Positions 39,423 through 49,512 are shown, counted from the first letter of the stretch. The stretch is 64,000 nucleotides of DNA from Pseudoxanthomonas sp. (GCF_035999195.1 NZ_DASYGY010000007.1:454323-518322), one strand, 5' to 3'. Numbers and translations: made by a program. The notes: a model not told the origin generated them from the sequence alone.

Positions 39423-41252
39423 ATGTCCATCGAAAACCTCCGCAATATCGCGATCGTCGCGCACGTCGACCACGGCAAGACCACCCTCGTCGACCAGCTG
39501 CTGAAGCAGTCCGGCACCCTCTCCGAGCGCACCGTGCTGGCCGAGCGCGTGATGGACAGCAACGACCAGGAAAAGGAACGTGGCATCACGATCCTGGCCA
39601 AGAACACCGCCATCACCTGGAACGGCAACCGCATCAACATCGTCGACACCCCCGGCCACGCCGACTTCGGTGGCGAGGTCGAGCGCGTGCTGTCGATGGT
39701 CGACACCGTGCTGATCCTGGTCGACGCGATGGACGGCCCGATGCCGCAGACGCGCTTCGTCACCCAGAAGGCCTTCGCGATGGGCTTCAAGCCGATCGTG
39801 GTGATCAACAAGGTCGACCGCCCCGGCTCGCGTCCGGAGTGGGTCGTGGAGCAGGTGTGGGACCTGTTCGACCGCCTGGGCGCCACGCCCGAGCAGATGG
39901 ATTTCCCGATCGTCTACGCCTCGGCGCTGAACGGCTACGCCGGCCTGGAAGACACCGTCCGCGGCGGCGACATGACCCCGCTGTACGAAGCGATCATGAA
40001 GCACGCGCCGAAGCCGGAAGTCGATCCGGACGGCGCCTTCCAGATGCGCATCAGCCAGCTGGACTACAACAACTTCGTCGGCGTCATCGGCATCGGCCGC
40101 ATCCAGCGCGGCACGCTGAAGAAGAACATGCCCGTCGCCGTCATCGACCGCGAAGGCAAGAAGCGCCAGGGCAAGGTGCTGCAGGTGCTGGGCTTCCTGG
40201 GCCTGGAGCGCATCGAGCAGGACAGCGCCGAGGCCGGCGACATCGTCGCCATCTCGGGCATCCAGGACCTGACCATCTCCGACACCGTCTGCGCGCTGGA
40301 CACGCCCGAAGCGCTGCCGGCGCTGACCGTCGACGAGCCGACCATCTCGATGACCTTCCAGGTCAACAACTCGCCGTTCGCCGGCCACAAGGACCTGTCG
40401 GGCGGCAAGTTCCTGACCAGCCGCCAGCTGAAGGAGCGCCTGGAGCGCGAGACCGTGCACAACGTGGCGCTGAAGGTCGAGCAGCTGGAAGACGCCGACA
40501 AGTTCCTGGTCTCCGGCCGCGGCGAACTGCACCTGTCGGTGCTGATCGAGAACATGCGCCGCGAGGGCTACGAGCTGGCCGTGTCGCGCCCGGAAGTGAT
40601 CATCAAGGAGATCGACGGCCAGCTGATGGAGCCGATCGAGCAGCTCGTCGTGGACGTGGAAGAGACCCACCAGGGCGGCGTGATGGAGAAGCTGGGCATC
40701 CGCAAGGGCCAGCTGAAGAACATGGAGCCCGACGGCAAGGGCCGCGTGCGCCTGGATTACATGATCCCGGCGCGTGGCCTGATCGGTTTCCAGAACGAAT
40801 TCAAGACGCTGACGCAGGGCTCGGGCCTGCTGTTCCACGTGTTCGACCACTACGGTCCGAAGGAACAGGGCGCCATCGCCAAGCGCCTGAACGGCGTGAT
40901 GATCGCCAATGCGCCGGGCGCCACGCCGGCCTACTCGCTGGGCCCGCTGCAGGAGCGCGGCAAGCTGTTCGCCGCCGAAGGCGACAACGTGTACGAAGGC
41001 CAGCTGATCGGCATCCACTCCAAGGACAACGACCTGACCGTCAACGCGATCAAGACCAAGCCGCTGACCAACATGCGCGCGTCGGGCAAGGACGACGCGA
41101 TCCAGCTGACGCCGGCCATCAAGTTCTCGCTGGAGCAGGCGCTGGACTTCATCGACGACGACGAACTGGTCGAGATCACGCCGAAGGAAATCCGCCTGCG
41201 CAAGAAGCTGCTGACCGAGAGCGACCGCAAGCGCGCTTCGCGCGCGGCCTGA
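39423..41252 (+). CDS. typA: translational GTPase TypA/BipA
   Basis: A 609-residue ribosome-binding GTPase involved in stress responses and 50S assembly. The P-loop is AHVDHGKTT at about 13-21, switch II is DTPGHADFGGEVERVL, and the guanine motif NKVD is in VVINKVDRPGS. After the GTPase come the beta-barrel, EF-G-like III and V domains and the TypA-specific C-terminus (LTPAIKFSLEQALDFIDDDE). Length is that of the family. It is read alone, with a good promoter and a long leader. Confidence 0.97.
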   Translation: MSIENLRNIAIVAHVDHGKTTLVDQLLKQSGTLSERTVLAERVMDSNDQEKERGITILAKNTAITWNGNRINIVDTPGHADFGGEVERVLSMVDTVLILVDAMDGPMPQTRFVTQKAFAMGFKPIVVINKVDRPGSRPEWVVEQVWDLFDRLGATPEQMDFPIVYASALNGYAGLEDTVRGGDMTPLYEAIMKHAPKPEVDPDGAFQMRISQLDYNNFVGVIGIGRIQRGTLKKNMPVAVIDREGKKRQGKVLQVLGFLGLERIEQDSAEAGDIVAISGIQDLTISDTVCALDTPEALPALTVDEPTISMTFQVNNSPFAGHKDLSGGKFLTSRQLKERLERETVHNVALKVEQLEDADKFLVSGRGELHLSVLIENMRREGYELAVSRPEVIIKEIDGQLMEPIEQLVVDVEETHQGGVMEKLGIRKGQLKNMEPDGKGRVRLDYMIPARGLIGFQNEFKTLTQGSGLLFHVFDHYGPKEQGAIAKRLNGVMIANAPGATPAYSLGPLQERGKLFAAEGDNVYEGQLIGIHSKDNDLTVNAIKTKPLTNMRASGKDDAIQLTPAIKFSLEQALDFIDDDELVEITPKEIRLRKKLLTESDRKRASRAA

Positions 41253-41268
41253 TCGCGGCGCCTGCGGC

Positions 41269-41739
41269 TTGGAGACATCCGCGTACGACCCGGATCCCGG
41301 GGCGCACCCGGGCCTGCATGCCATCGCCCTGTTCGAGGGCGCCAAGGGCGTGCTGGCCCTGGCCTTCGCCGGCGGCCTGCTGGCGTTGGGCCCCGACCGC
41401 CTGCGCGAAACCGTGCAGGCGATCGTCACCCGCTTCATTCCCGACGCCGGCCCCGGCGTGATCAGCCAGTGGATGGCGCGCATCAATCCCGAATCGGTCC
41501 ATGTGGCGGTGCTGATCATCGCCGTCTACGCCGGCATGCGCCTGCTCGAAGCCTGGGGCCTGTGGCGCGCCCGCGCCTGGGCCTCGTGGCTGGGCTGCCT
41601 CGGTTCGGCCGCCTACCTGCCGCTGGACCTCTATGCGCTGTACCACCATCCCGGCTGGCATACCTGGGCGCTGCTGATCGTCAACCTGGTGATCGTGTGG
41701 GTGTTGTGGCGGGACATCCGGCGTCGCCGCACGATTTGA
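41269..41739 (+). CDS. DUF2127 domain-containing membrane protein
   Basis: A 156-residue inner-membrane protein with about four helices. The opening HPGLHAIALFEGAKGVLALA is typical of DUF2127. Basic residues RDIRRRRT at the end indicate a cytosolic C-terminus. Function is unknown. No ATG exists in frame near the conserved start; a TTG 16 bases after the typA stop gives METSAYDPDPG when read as Met, so the start is TTG, with a poor ribosome-binding site. It may be read through from typA. Confidence 0.75.
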   Translation: METSAYDPDPGAHPGLHAIALFEGAKGVLALAFAGGLLALGPDRLRETVQAIVTRFIPDAGPGVISQWMARINPESVHVAVLIIAVYAGMRLLEAWGLWRARAWASWLGCLGSAAYLPLDLYALYHHPGWHTWALLIVNLVIVWVLWRDIRRRRTI

Positions 41740-41790
41740 CGCGCGGGCCGGCGCCTGCGTAGCCTGCGGCGATCCCGTGAAGGTGCCCGC

Positions 41791-43389
41791 ATGCGTCGAT
41801 TCCTGCTGCCGCTCGGCCTGATGCTCGCCCTGGTGGCCTGCCAGCCGGCGAACCCGCCGGCTGCAAGGGTGCCCGCCCCCACCGATTTCACCTATGCCGA
41901 GCTCGACATCGCCGACCTGCAGGCGCGCATGCAGTCGGGCGAACTGGACAGCCGCCGCCTGACGCAGGCCTATCTGGATCGCATCGCCGCCGTCGACAGG
42001 GCCGGGCCGCAGCTCAATGCCATCATCGAACTCAACCCGGACGCGCTGAAGGAAGCCGCGCTGCGCGACGTCGAACGGCGCGCCAACACCGTGCGCGGGC
42101 CGCTGCACGGCATTCCGGTGCTGCTCAAGGACAACATCGACGCGGTGCCGATGGCCACCTCCGCCGGCTCACTGGCGCTGAAGGATTTCCGGCCCGGCCA
42201 AGACGCATTCCTCGTGCGGCGCCTGCGCGAGGCCGGCGCGGTGATCCTGGGCAAGACCAACCTGAGCGAATGGGCCAACTTCCGTTCCACCCACTCCACG
42301 TCGGGCTGGAGCGGACGCGGCGGGCAGACCCGCAATCCCTACGCGCTGGACCGCAATCCCTGCGGGTCGAGCTCGGGCAGTGCCGTCGCGGTGTCGGCCA
42401 ACCTCGCCGCCGTCAGCGTAGGCACCGAAACCGACGGCAGCATCCTCTGTCCTGCCGCGATCAACGGCGTGGTGGGGCTGAAGCCGACGGTCGGGCTGGT
42501 GAGCCGGCAAGGCATCCTGCCGATCTCGCACAGCCAAGACACCGCCGGCCCGATGGCCCGCAGCGTGTCGGATGCGGCGCTGCTGCTGGCCGCACTGGCC
42601 GGACGCGACACCGCGGACGCGGCCACCACCCAGGCGACCTGGAACACGACGCTCGACTACAGCGCGCGCCTGAAGCCCGGCGCGCTGCAGGGCGCCCGCA
42701 TCGGGGTACTGCGCAGCAAGGCGGCGATCCATCCCGACGCGGCCGCCGCGATGGAAGGCGCGATCCAGGTAATGCGCGAAGCCGGCGCGATCGTCGTCGA
42801 TGCGGAGATTCCCACCGACGGCCAATGGAACGCGGACGAGATGCAGCTGCTGCTGTACGAGTTCAAGCACGGCCTGGAGCGTTACCTGGCCGAGCGCAGG
42901 GCCCCGCTGACCACCCTGACCCAGCTGATCGGCTACAACGAGCGCTACCGCGTGTCGGAAATGCCGTTCTTCGGCCAGGAACTGTTCGAACAGGCCAACG
43001 CCAAGGGCGGCCTGGGCGAGGCGGAGTACATCGCCGCACGCAGTCGCGCCCGCCGGCTCGCGGGTCCGGAAGGCATCGATGCCGCCCTCAAGGCGCAGCG
43101 ACTGGTGGCCCTGATCGCGCCGACCACCGGCCCGGCCTGGCTGACCGACCACAAGGCCGGCGACCACTTTCCGGGCGCCGGCTACAGCGCGGCCGCGGTG
43201 GCCGGCTATCCGAGCCTGACCGTCCCGATGGGCCACAGCGACGGCCTGCCGCTGGGCCTGACCTTCATGGGCCCGGCGTGGAGCGAGGCCACGTTGATCG
43301 CGCTGGGCTACGACTACGAGCAACGCACGCGTGCGCGCAAGCCGCCCGAATACTGGCCGACACTGCCGGTGCGCACGCCGCGCGGCTGA
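41791..43389 (+). CDS. amidase signature-family lipoprotein
   Basis: A 532-residue exported amidase. A lipoprotein signal ends in the lipobox LVAC (Cys at 17). The Ser-cisSer-Lys catalytic triad is visible as the Lys in IPVLLKDNID, the cis-Ser in NPCGSSSGSAVAVSANL and the nucleophile Ser in GTETDGSILCPAA. It hydrolyses amide bonds; natural substrates are unknown. Related lipoproteins occur in Xanthomonas and Stenotrophomonas. Confidence 0.93.
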   Translation: MRRFLLPLGLMLALVACQPANPPAARVPAPTDFTYAELDIADLQARMQSGELDSRRLTQAYLDRIAAVDRAGPQLNAIIELNPDALKEAALRDVERRANTVRGPLHGIPVLLKDNIDAVPMATSAGSLALKDFRPGQDAFLVRRLREAGAVILGKTNLSEWANFRSTHSTSGWSGRGGQTRNPYALDRNPCGSSSGSAVAVSANLAAVSVGTETDGSILCPAAINGVVGLKPTVGLVSRQGILPISHSQDTAGPMARSVSDAALLLAALAGRDTADAATTQATWNTTLDYSARLKPGALQGARIGVLRSKAAIHPDAAAAMEGAIQVMREAGAIVVDAEIPTDGQWNADEMQLLLYEFKHGLERYLAERRAPLTTLTQLIGYNERYRVSEMPFFGQELFEQANAKGGLGEAEYIAARSRARRLAGPEGIDAALKAQRLVALIAPTTGPAWLTDHKAGDHFPGAGYSAAAVAGYPSLTVPMGHSDGLPLGLTFMGPAWSEATLIALGYDYEQRTRARKPPEYWPTLPVRTPRG

Positions 43390-43499
43390 GCCCCGGCCGG
43401 GGCCGCCGGAAATGTGAGCCATCACGCGCCAGAGAATGCTTGCAGCGCCTGCAGGTTCGTGGCGTCATAACCGCCAACCAGCAGGCGGGGAATGCACGC

Positions 43500-46400
43500 G
43501 TGGAGTCAGGCGCGGACCGGGCAGCGGAACTGCGGACGTTCAGTGGATCCGGATCCACGGCCCGCCGGCGGCAGCGCAATCTGAATTCGCTGGCCTGGGG
43601 TGTGCTGGTGATCGCCTGCCTGCTGTCGTTGTGGTCGGGCGCGACCGCCTGGCAGCAGGCCCGCGAACACGCGCGCGCGCAGTTCCAGGCGCGGACCGAC
43701 GCGGTGGCGACGGCGGTCACCACGCACATGAACGCCTATGAGGACACCGTGCGCGCCGCGGCCGCCGTGCTGGAGGGCTACGAGAGCATCGAGCAGGACA
43801 GCTTCCGCACCTTCGCCGAGAAGCTGCAGGTCACACGGCGGCGCGCCGGCGTGCACGGCATCGGGTTCGCCCGCCGCGTGGACCTGGCGCAGCGCGATGC
43901 CTACCTGGCCGCGCAGCGCGCGCACCACGGCGACGCGTTCGCGATCCATCCGGCCGGCGACCGCGACGAGTACGTCGTGCTCGACCTGCTGTATCCCGAC
44001 ACTCCCGGCATGCGCCCGCTGCTCGGCAAGGACATGCTCGCCGAACCGGTGCGGCGGCGCGCCGTCGAGACGGCACGGGACAGCGGCGAGCTGGCGGCGG
44101 CATCGCTGGTCGCGCTGGGTGATAGCTCCCGCGGCATTCCGGGCATTCCCGGCTTCCTGCTTTACGCGCCGGTGTATGCCGATCCGGTGGCGGCGCGCGA
44201 TGGCCAGGAGGCGCGGCGAAGCCTCCTGCGCGGCTTCGCCACCGCCGGCTTCGGCTGGAAGCGCGTGATGGAAGAGGCCATCGGCCACGGCAACGACGGC
44301 GAATTCGATCTCCAACTGCTCGCGGCCGATCACGGCGACACGCCGATCTTCCAGACAACGGCACTCACGCGCCGCTACGGCGACGGCTGGCAACCGGCCT
44401 TCACCGAGCAACGCGCGCTGCAGCTGCTGGGAAGCGAATGGCGACTGGTCCTGCGATCGCCGCCGCTGCACGAAGCGATGCCCGGGCTGGCGTCCATCGC
44501 GCTGCTGACGCTGTGCGGCATCGGGCTGGGCCTGCTGCTGTTCCTGCTGTTGCACAACCTGGCGCGCACGGAGCGCCGCAGCCGGGCCCTGCTCGATGCC
44601 GTGGCCGATCACCTGCCGGCACTGATCGCCTACATCGACGCCGACGGCCGCTACGGCTTCGCCAACCGCGCATGCCGTACTTGGTCGGGCTCACCGGAGG
44701 AATGGAGCGACCGGCAGGTGGACGATGTGCATGCGGACGCGCCGGAGTTCCTGGCGTCGCTGAAGCGCGCGATGCGCGACTGCACCCCGGACCACTGGAC
44801 CGCCTGGGACGCCGAGCTGGGACGACCGGCGCGCCCCGTGCACCTTTACCTGGTGCCGGACATCGAGTCCGGCAGGAAGATCGCCGGCTGGTACCTGATG
44901 GGCAACGACGTCAGCGAGCAACGCCAGGCCCACCGTGAACTGGCGATGGCGCGCGACCATCTCAAGCGCGTCACCGACCGCCTGCCCGCGCTGATCGCGC
45001 AGTTCGACGTGCAGCATCGTCTGGTCTTCCACAACCGTGCGTTCGCCGAACTGGTGCGCTGGCGAACGCCCCCGGTGGCCGGCATCCCGATGCGCGAGCT
45101 CTTCGGCGAACAGGCCTACCTCCGCCACCTGCCCCACATCGAGACGGCGCTCGCCGGGCGCGAAGGCGAGCTCGAGAGCAGCCTCGCCACCGCCGATGGC
45201 ACGCGGCGGATGCACAGCTTCTACACGCCCGATACCGACGACACCGGCACGGTCTGCGGCTTCTTCGTCATGTCCATCGACATCACCGAGAAGGCCCGGC
45301 TGGAACATGCCCTGCACGATGCCAACGAACTGGCCGAAGTCACGCTCACCTCGATCAGCGAAGCGGTGATCACCGTGGACGGCGAGAGCCGCGTGACCTA
45401 CATGAATCCAACCGCAGAGGCACTCTGCGGCTGGAGCCTGGAGCAGGCGCTGGGCAAGCCGCTGGACCAGGTCGCCCCGCTGGTGCGCTCTGAAACGCCG
45501 CACGCCGACGACGCGCTGCAGCCGATCGTGCAGCCGGGCGACCTGCAACTGGTGCGCCGGGACAACAGCCGCATGCTGGTCGAACGCTCGTTGTCCGCCA
45601 TCCACGACCGCGACGAGCGCATGGTCGGCACGGTGATGGTGCTGCGCGACATCACCGAATCCCGCGCCCTCAGTTCGCGCATGACGTATCTCGCCCACCA
45701 CGACGTGCTGACCGGGCTGCCCAACCGCCTGCAGCTCAACGAGCGCCTGGGCCAGGCCATCACCCATGCGACCAACCACGGCAACGGCATCGCGGTGCTG
45801 TTCCTGGACCTCGACCTCTTCAAGCACGTCAACGACGCCCTCGGCCACCATACCGGCGACGAGCTGCTGCAGCAGGTGGCGCGCCGCATCCAGCGCAACA
45901 TCGGCAACCTCGGCACGGTGTACCGCACCGGTGGCGACGAGTTCGTGGTGCTGCTGCCCAACGTGCTGGCGCGCGACAGCGTGCTGCAGATCGCCGATCG
46001 CCTGCTGGCCCTGGCAGGCACGCCGTACACGGTGGCATCGCACGAACTGCACCAGGCCTTCAGCATCGGCATCAGCCTGTTCCCGGAAGACGGCTACGAT
46101 GCCGCCACGCTCATGATGCGCGCCGATGCGGCCATGTACCTGGCCAAGCGCAACGGCCGCAACGCCACCCGCTTCTACACGCGCGAACTCGCCTCCAGCG
46201 TGGATGCGCGCATCGAACTGGAGAACAGCCTGCGCCGCAGCCTGCGCAACGGCGACCTGTCGCTGCACTACCAGCCACAGGTCGACCGCGCCAGCGGCCG
46301 CATCGTGGGCGTCGAGGGACTGGCGCGCTGGCAGCGCGGCGACCGGCTGATGATGCCCGGCGAGTTCCTGCCGATCGCCGAAGAGACCAACCTCATCGTC

Positions 46401-47018
46401 GACATCGACCACTGGGCGATCCGCGCGGCATGCCGGCAGAACCGGATCTGGCAGCAGGCAGGCCTGCCGCCCATCCGCGTCTCGGTCAACATCGCCGCGG
46501 CGAATTTCGACACCAACGAACTGGTGGACACCGTGGTGGACGCGCTGCAGGACAGCGGGCTGGCCGCCGAATTCCTCGAGCTGGAGGTCACCGAGACCAC
46601 GCTGATGCGGGACGTGCAACGCACCGACCGCACGCTGCGCGCATTGAAGGCGCTGGGCGTCCGCATCGCCATCGACGACTTCGGCACCGGGTTTTCCAGC
46701 CTCAGCTACCTGGGCAACTACGGATTCAACGTGCTGAAGATCGACCAGTCGTTCGTCCGCGACGTGGCAGAACCCAATCAGGCCGCCATCACGCGCGCGA
46801 TCATCGGCCTGGCGGCTCAATTGCAGTGCCGGACGATCGCCGAGGGCGTGGAGACCCGCGAGCAGGCGGCGTGGCTGGCCGCCAACGGCTGCGACGAACT
46901 CCAGGGCAACTATTTCAGCGAGCCGTTGCCCGCCGCCGAATTCGCCAGGCTCTACGCCCGCGGCAGGACCTGGGAGATCCCGCAGCCGGCCGCCGACGCC
47001 GGCAGCGCGGCGTCCTAG
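43500..47018 (+). CDS. CHASE-PAS-GGDEF-EAL cyclic-di-GMP signalling protein
   Basis: A membrane protein of 1172 residues. Domains: a short cytosolic N-terminus, TM1 (about 35-55), a periplasmic CHASE sensor (about 75-290), TM2 (about 320-345), two or three PAS domains (about 350-715), GGDEF (about 725-890) and EAL (about 905-1165). The cyclase motif is intact as GGDEF near residue 811. The phosphodiesterase signature is EGL (about 939-941) instead of EAL, but the catalytic DDFGTGFSSLSYL near 1059 and later GVETREQ are intact, so phosphodiesterase activity is likely and dual activity possible. The GTG start was chosen for GGGGAA 7 bases upstream; a TTG 20 codons earlier is the alternative. Confidence 0.88.
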   Translation: MESGADRAAELRTFSGSGSTARRRQRNLNSLAWGVLVIACLLSLWSGATAWQQAREHARAQFQARTDAVATAVTTHMNAYEDTVRAAAAVLEGYESIEQDSFRTFAEKLQVTRRRAGVHGIGFARRVDLAQRDAYLAAQRAHHGDAFAIHPAGDRDEYVVLDLLYPDTPGMRPLLGKDMLAEPVRRRAVETARDSGELAAASLVALGDSSRGIPGIPGFLLYAPVYADPVAARDGQEARRSLLRGFATAGFGWKRVMEEAIGHGNDGEFDLQLLAADHGDTPIFQTTALTRRYGDGWQPAFTEQRALQLLGSEWRLVLRSPPLHEAMPGLASIALLTLCGIGLGLLLFLLLHNLARTERRSRALLDAVADHLPALIAYIDADGRYGFANRACRTWSGSPEEWSDRQVDDVHADAPEFLASLKRAMRDCTPDHWTAWDAELGRPARPVHLYLVPDIESGRKIAGWYLMGNDVSEQRQAHRELAMARDHLKRVTDRLPALIAQFDVQHRLVFHNRAFAELVRWRTPPVAGIPMRELFGEQAYLRHLPHIETALAGREGELESSLATADGTRRMHSFYTPDTDDTGTVCGFFVMSIDITEKARLEHALHDANELAEVTLTSISEAVITVDGESRVTYMNPTAEALCGWSLEQALGKPLDQVAPLVRSETPHADDALQPIVQPGDLQLVRRDNSRMLVERSLSAIHDRDERMVGTVMVLRDITESRALSSRMTYLAHHDVLTGLPNRLQLNERLGQAITHATNHGNGIAVLFLDLDLFKHVNDALGHHTGDELLQQVARRIQRNIGNLGTVYRTGGDEFVVLLPNVLARDSVLQIADRLLALAGTPYTVASHELHQAFSIGISLFPEDGYDAATLMMRADAAMYLAKRNGRNATRFYTRELASSVDARIELENSLRRSLRNGDLSLHYQPQVDRASGRIVGVEGLARWQRGDRLMMPGEFLPIAEETNLIVDIDHWAIRAACRQNRIWQQAGLPPIRVSVNIAAANFDTNELVDTVVDALQDSGLAAEFLELEVTETTLMRDVQRTDRTLRALKALGVRIAIDDFGTGFSSLSYLGNYGFNVLKIDQSFVRDVAEPNQAAITRAIIGLAAQLQCRTIAEGVETREQAAWLAANGCDELQGNYFSEPLPAAEFARLYARGRTWEIPQPAADAGSAAS

Positions 47019-47024
47019 CACGGA

Positions 47025-48419
47025 TCAGCGCGACGCGGGCGCGGCCACCTGGTTCTGCTTGCGGACGATGCTCATCGCGATCTCCAGCGACTGCTCGTAG
47101 TTGAGCCGCGGATCGACCGTGGACCGGTAGGCACGCTTCAGGTCCGCGTCGGTCAGTTCGCGCGCGCCGCCGGTGCACTCGGTGACGTCCTCGCCGGTCA
47201 GCTCCAGGTGTACGCCGCCCAGTCGCGTGCCGGCGGCGGCATGCAGGTCGAACGACTGCTCGACCTCGCTGCGCACGTTGTCGAAGCGGCGCGTCTTGAA
47301 CCCGTTGCTCGTGCTTTCGGTGTTGCCGTGCATCGGATCGCAGACCCACAGCACGCGCCGGCCGTCGCGGCGCACCGCATCCAGCAGGGGCGGCAGCCTC
47401 TCCGCGATCTGGGTCGCGCCCATGCGATGGATGAAGGTCAGGCGGCCGGCTTCGTCTTCCGGATTCAGCACGTCGATCAGGCGCAGCAGCTGGTCCGGCG
47501 TGACCGACGGCCCCACCTTGATGGCGATGGGATTGCGCACGCCGCGCAGGTATTCCACGTGCGCGCCATCGACGGCGGCGGTGCGCATGCCGATCCACGG
47601 ATAGTGCGTGCTGAGGTTGAACCAGCCCCACTGCCGCGGTACCTCGCGGGTCAGCGCTTCCTCGTAGGGCAGCAGCAGCGCTTCGTGCGAGGTGTAGAAG
47701 TCGATCCGGTTGAGGTTGTGCACCTCCGAACCCGACAACGTCTCCATGAACCTCACCGCATCGCCGATGGAGGCGACCATCTGCTGGTACTCGTCGGCCA
47801 GCGGCGAATAGCCGACCCAGTTGAGGTTCCAGTATTCGGGATGGTGCAGGTCGGCGAAGCCGCCATCGATCAGCGCCCGCACGAAGTTCATCGTCATGGC
47901 CGAACGCGCGTGCGCCTTGATCATGCGGCGCGGGTCGGGCACGCGTGCTTCGGCGGTGAACTCGGGCGCATTGACCACATCGCCGCGGTAGCTGGGCAGC
48001 GACACGCCATCGCGGGTTTCGGTATCCGCTGAGCGGGGCTTGGCGTACTGGCCCGCGAAGCGGCCGACGCGCACGACCGGCAGGCGCAGCCCGTGCACCA
48101 GCACCAGGCTCATCTGCAGCAGCACCTTCAACCGATTGGAGATCAGCCCGGACTCGCAGTCGCTGAAGTTCTCCGCGCAGTCGCCGCCCTGCAGCAGGAA
48201 GCGCTTGCCTTCCTGCGCCTCGGCCAACTGCTTCTTCAGCGAGAAGATCTCCCACGAGGTCACCAGCGGCGGCAACTGGCGCAGTTCGGCCAGCGCAGCC
48301 TCGAGCGCCCCCGCATCCGGATAGGTGGGCATCTGCATCGCCGGGCGCTGGCGCCAGCTGTCCGGCGCCCAGTTCGGCGGCAGGGTGACGGCGCGCAAGT
48401 TGCGGTCGGACGGATTCAT
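47025..48419 (-). CDS. class II 3-deoxy-7-phosphoheptulonate (DAHP) synthase
   Basis: A 464-residue enzyme opening the shikimate pathway: phosphoenolpyruvate plus erythrose 4-phosphate gives DAHP. It is the class II (plant/Mycobacterium-like) form, shown by LQGGDCAENFSDCES, GDVVNAPEFTAEAR, VWVCDPMHGNTESTSNGFKT and GGVHLELTGEDVTECTGGAR. The Cys and metal residues of the active site are present. The ATG giving MNPSDRNLRAVTLPP fits the family. It is convergent with the GGDEF/EAL gene, 6 bases apart. Confidence 0.96.
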   Translation of the reverse strand: MNPSDRNLRAVTLPPNWAPDSWRQRPAMQMPTYPDAGALEAALAELRQLPPLVTSWEIFSLKKQLAEAQEGKRFLLQGGDCAENFSDCESGLISNRLKVLLQMSLVLVHGLRLPVVRVGRFAGQYAKPRSADTETRDGVSLPSYRGDVVNAPEFTAEARVPDPRRMIKAHARSAMTMNFVRALIDGGFADLHHPEYWNLNWVGYSPLADEYQQMVASIGDAVRFMETLSGSEVHNLNRIDFYTSHEALLLPYEEALTREVPRQWGWFNLSTHYPWIGMRTAAVDGAHVEYLRGVRNPIAIKVGPSVTPDQLLRLIDVLNPEDEAGRLTFIHRMGATQIAERLPPLLDAVRRDGRRVLWVCDPMHGNTESTSNGFKTRRFDNVRSEVEQSFDLHAAAGTRLGGVHLELTGEDVTECTGGARELTDADLKRAYRSTVDPRLNYEQSLEIAMSIVRKQNQVAAPASR

Positions 48420-48470
48420 GGGGGACTCCTGCGGGCCCACCATCGTGCCAGATGGATGCGCCGCGTCAAA

Positions 48471-48986
48471 TCAGCGGAAAGTCGAGGTCCTGCGGGCGCG
48501 GAAGCCGATCCAGAGCGCCCAGACCGCCAGCAGCACGAACCAGACCAGGCTCCACATCGGCATGGTCAGGCCGAGGAAACTCCAGTCAATCGTGCTGCAG
48601 TCGCCCTTCGCGGTCAGCACCTTCTGCACCACGCCCAGCCAGGTGTTGTTCTCGATCATGTAGTCCCAGCCGGGACCGCAGCTCGGCATCAGCGGCGGAT
48701 AGAGCTGCACCCACACGTGCCTGCCGGCGATGCCGATACCGGTCGCGGCGCCGAGGAACGCCAGCACCCCATAGACCTTGCGGCCTGCGGGCCGGCGCGG
48801 TCCATGCAGCGCGCCGAGCAGGAACAGCACACCGGTGGCGGCGAACGCCAGCCGCTGGAAGATGCAGAACGGGCACGGTTCCAACTGGCCCACGAACTGC
48901 ACGTACAACGCATAGCCCAGCAGGCCTGCGCAGATCGCGAAACCCAGCAGGCACTGCGCGCGGAAACTCCAGCGAAGAGGATTCAT
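48471..48986 (-). CDS. dsbB: disulfide bond formation protein B
   Basis: A 171-residue inner-membrane protein with four helices that reoxidises periplasmic DsbA and passes electrons to quinone. The two active disulfides are Cys38-x-x-Cys41 (EPCPFCIFQR) and Cys103/Cys130 (PSCGPGWDY ... KGDC). The ATG giving MNPLRWSFRAQ was used; a GTG two codons upstream is possible. It lies 51 bases upstream of the DAHP synthase gene in the same direction and after the ribosomal operon terminator. Confidence 0.95.
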   Translation of the reverse strand: MNPLRWSFRAQCLLGFAICAGLLGYALYVQFVGQLEPCPFCIFQRLAFAATGVLFLLGALHGPRRPAGRKVYGVLAFLGAATGIGIAGRHVWVQLYPPLMPSCGPGWDYMIENNTWLGVVQKVLTAKGDCSTIDWSFLGLTMPMWSLVWFVLLAVWALWIGFRARRTSTFR

Positions 48987-49090
48987 CGGCACCGGCGGAA
49001 TGAGGTCGTGCCCGCATTATCCATGCGTGGGACGCCGGACGTAACCCGTGGCGGCTTGCCGCCCCCGACGCCGGAGGGCCGGCAAACAAA

Positions 49091-49112
49091 AACCCCGGCG
49101 TCGGCCGGGGTT
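49091..49112 (-). terminator. intrinsic terminator at the end of the ribosomal/alpha operon
   Basis: A 9-bp stem AACCCCGGC / GCCGGGGTT with a 4-base loop, followed on the minus strand by TTTTGTTT. It lies 25 bases after the rplQ stop codon and closes the run of ribosomal genes. Confidence 0.88.
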
Positions 49113-49137
49113 TCTGGTGTGCTGCGGGAGGCGGGGC

Positions 49138-49512
49138 TTACTCGGCCGCCGCTTCCGGACGGTCGACCAGCTCGACGTACGCCATCGGCGCATTGTCGCC
49201 GGCACGGAAGCCGCACTTCAGGATGCGCAGGTAGCCACCCGGACGCGACTGGTAACGCGGACCCAGGGTGGTGAACAGCGTGCCGACGGCTTCCTTGTCG
49301 CGCAGGCGCGAGAAGGCGAGGCGGCGGTTGGCGACGCCATCGACCTTGCCGAGGGTGATCAGCGGCTCGGCGACGCGGCGCAGTTCCTTGGCCTTCGGCA
49401 GGGTGGTCTTGATCAGGCCGTGCTTGATGAGCGAGGCGGCCATGTTGCGGAACATCGCTTCGCGATGGGCGCTGGTGCGGTTGAACTTGCGACCGGCTTT
49501 CTGGTGGCGCAT
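49138..49512 (-). CDS. rplQ: 50S ribosomal protein L17
   Basis: A 124-residue ribosomal protein, last gene of the alpha operon. The conserved start MRHQKAGRKFNRTSAHREAM then FRNMAASLIKHGLI is unmistakable. It is separated from rpoA by an atypical 193 bases with two hairpins, and is followed by the operon terminator. Confidence 0.97.
   Translation of the reverse strand: MRHQKAGRKFNRTSAHREAMFRNMAASLIKHGLIKTTLPKAKELRRVAEPLITLGKVDGVANRRLAFSRLRDKEAVGTLFTTLGPRYQSRPGGYLRILKCGFRAGDNAPMAYVELVDRPEAAAE

Noticed and set aside
39255..41519. 754-codon minus-strand frame opposite typA
   Set aside because: Mirror frame; His/Val/Asp-rich composition typical of antisense readings in GC-rich DNA.
44691..47021. 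776-codon minus-strand frame opposite the GGDEF/EAL gene
   Set aside because: Mirror frame without motifs; the plus-strand protein has all expected domains.
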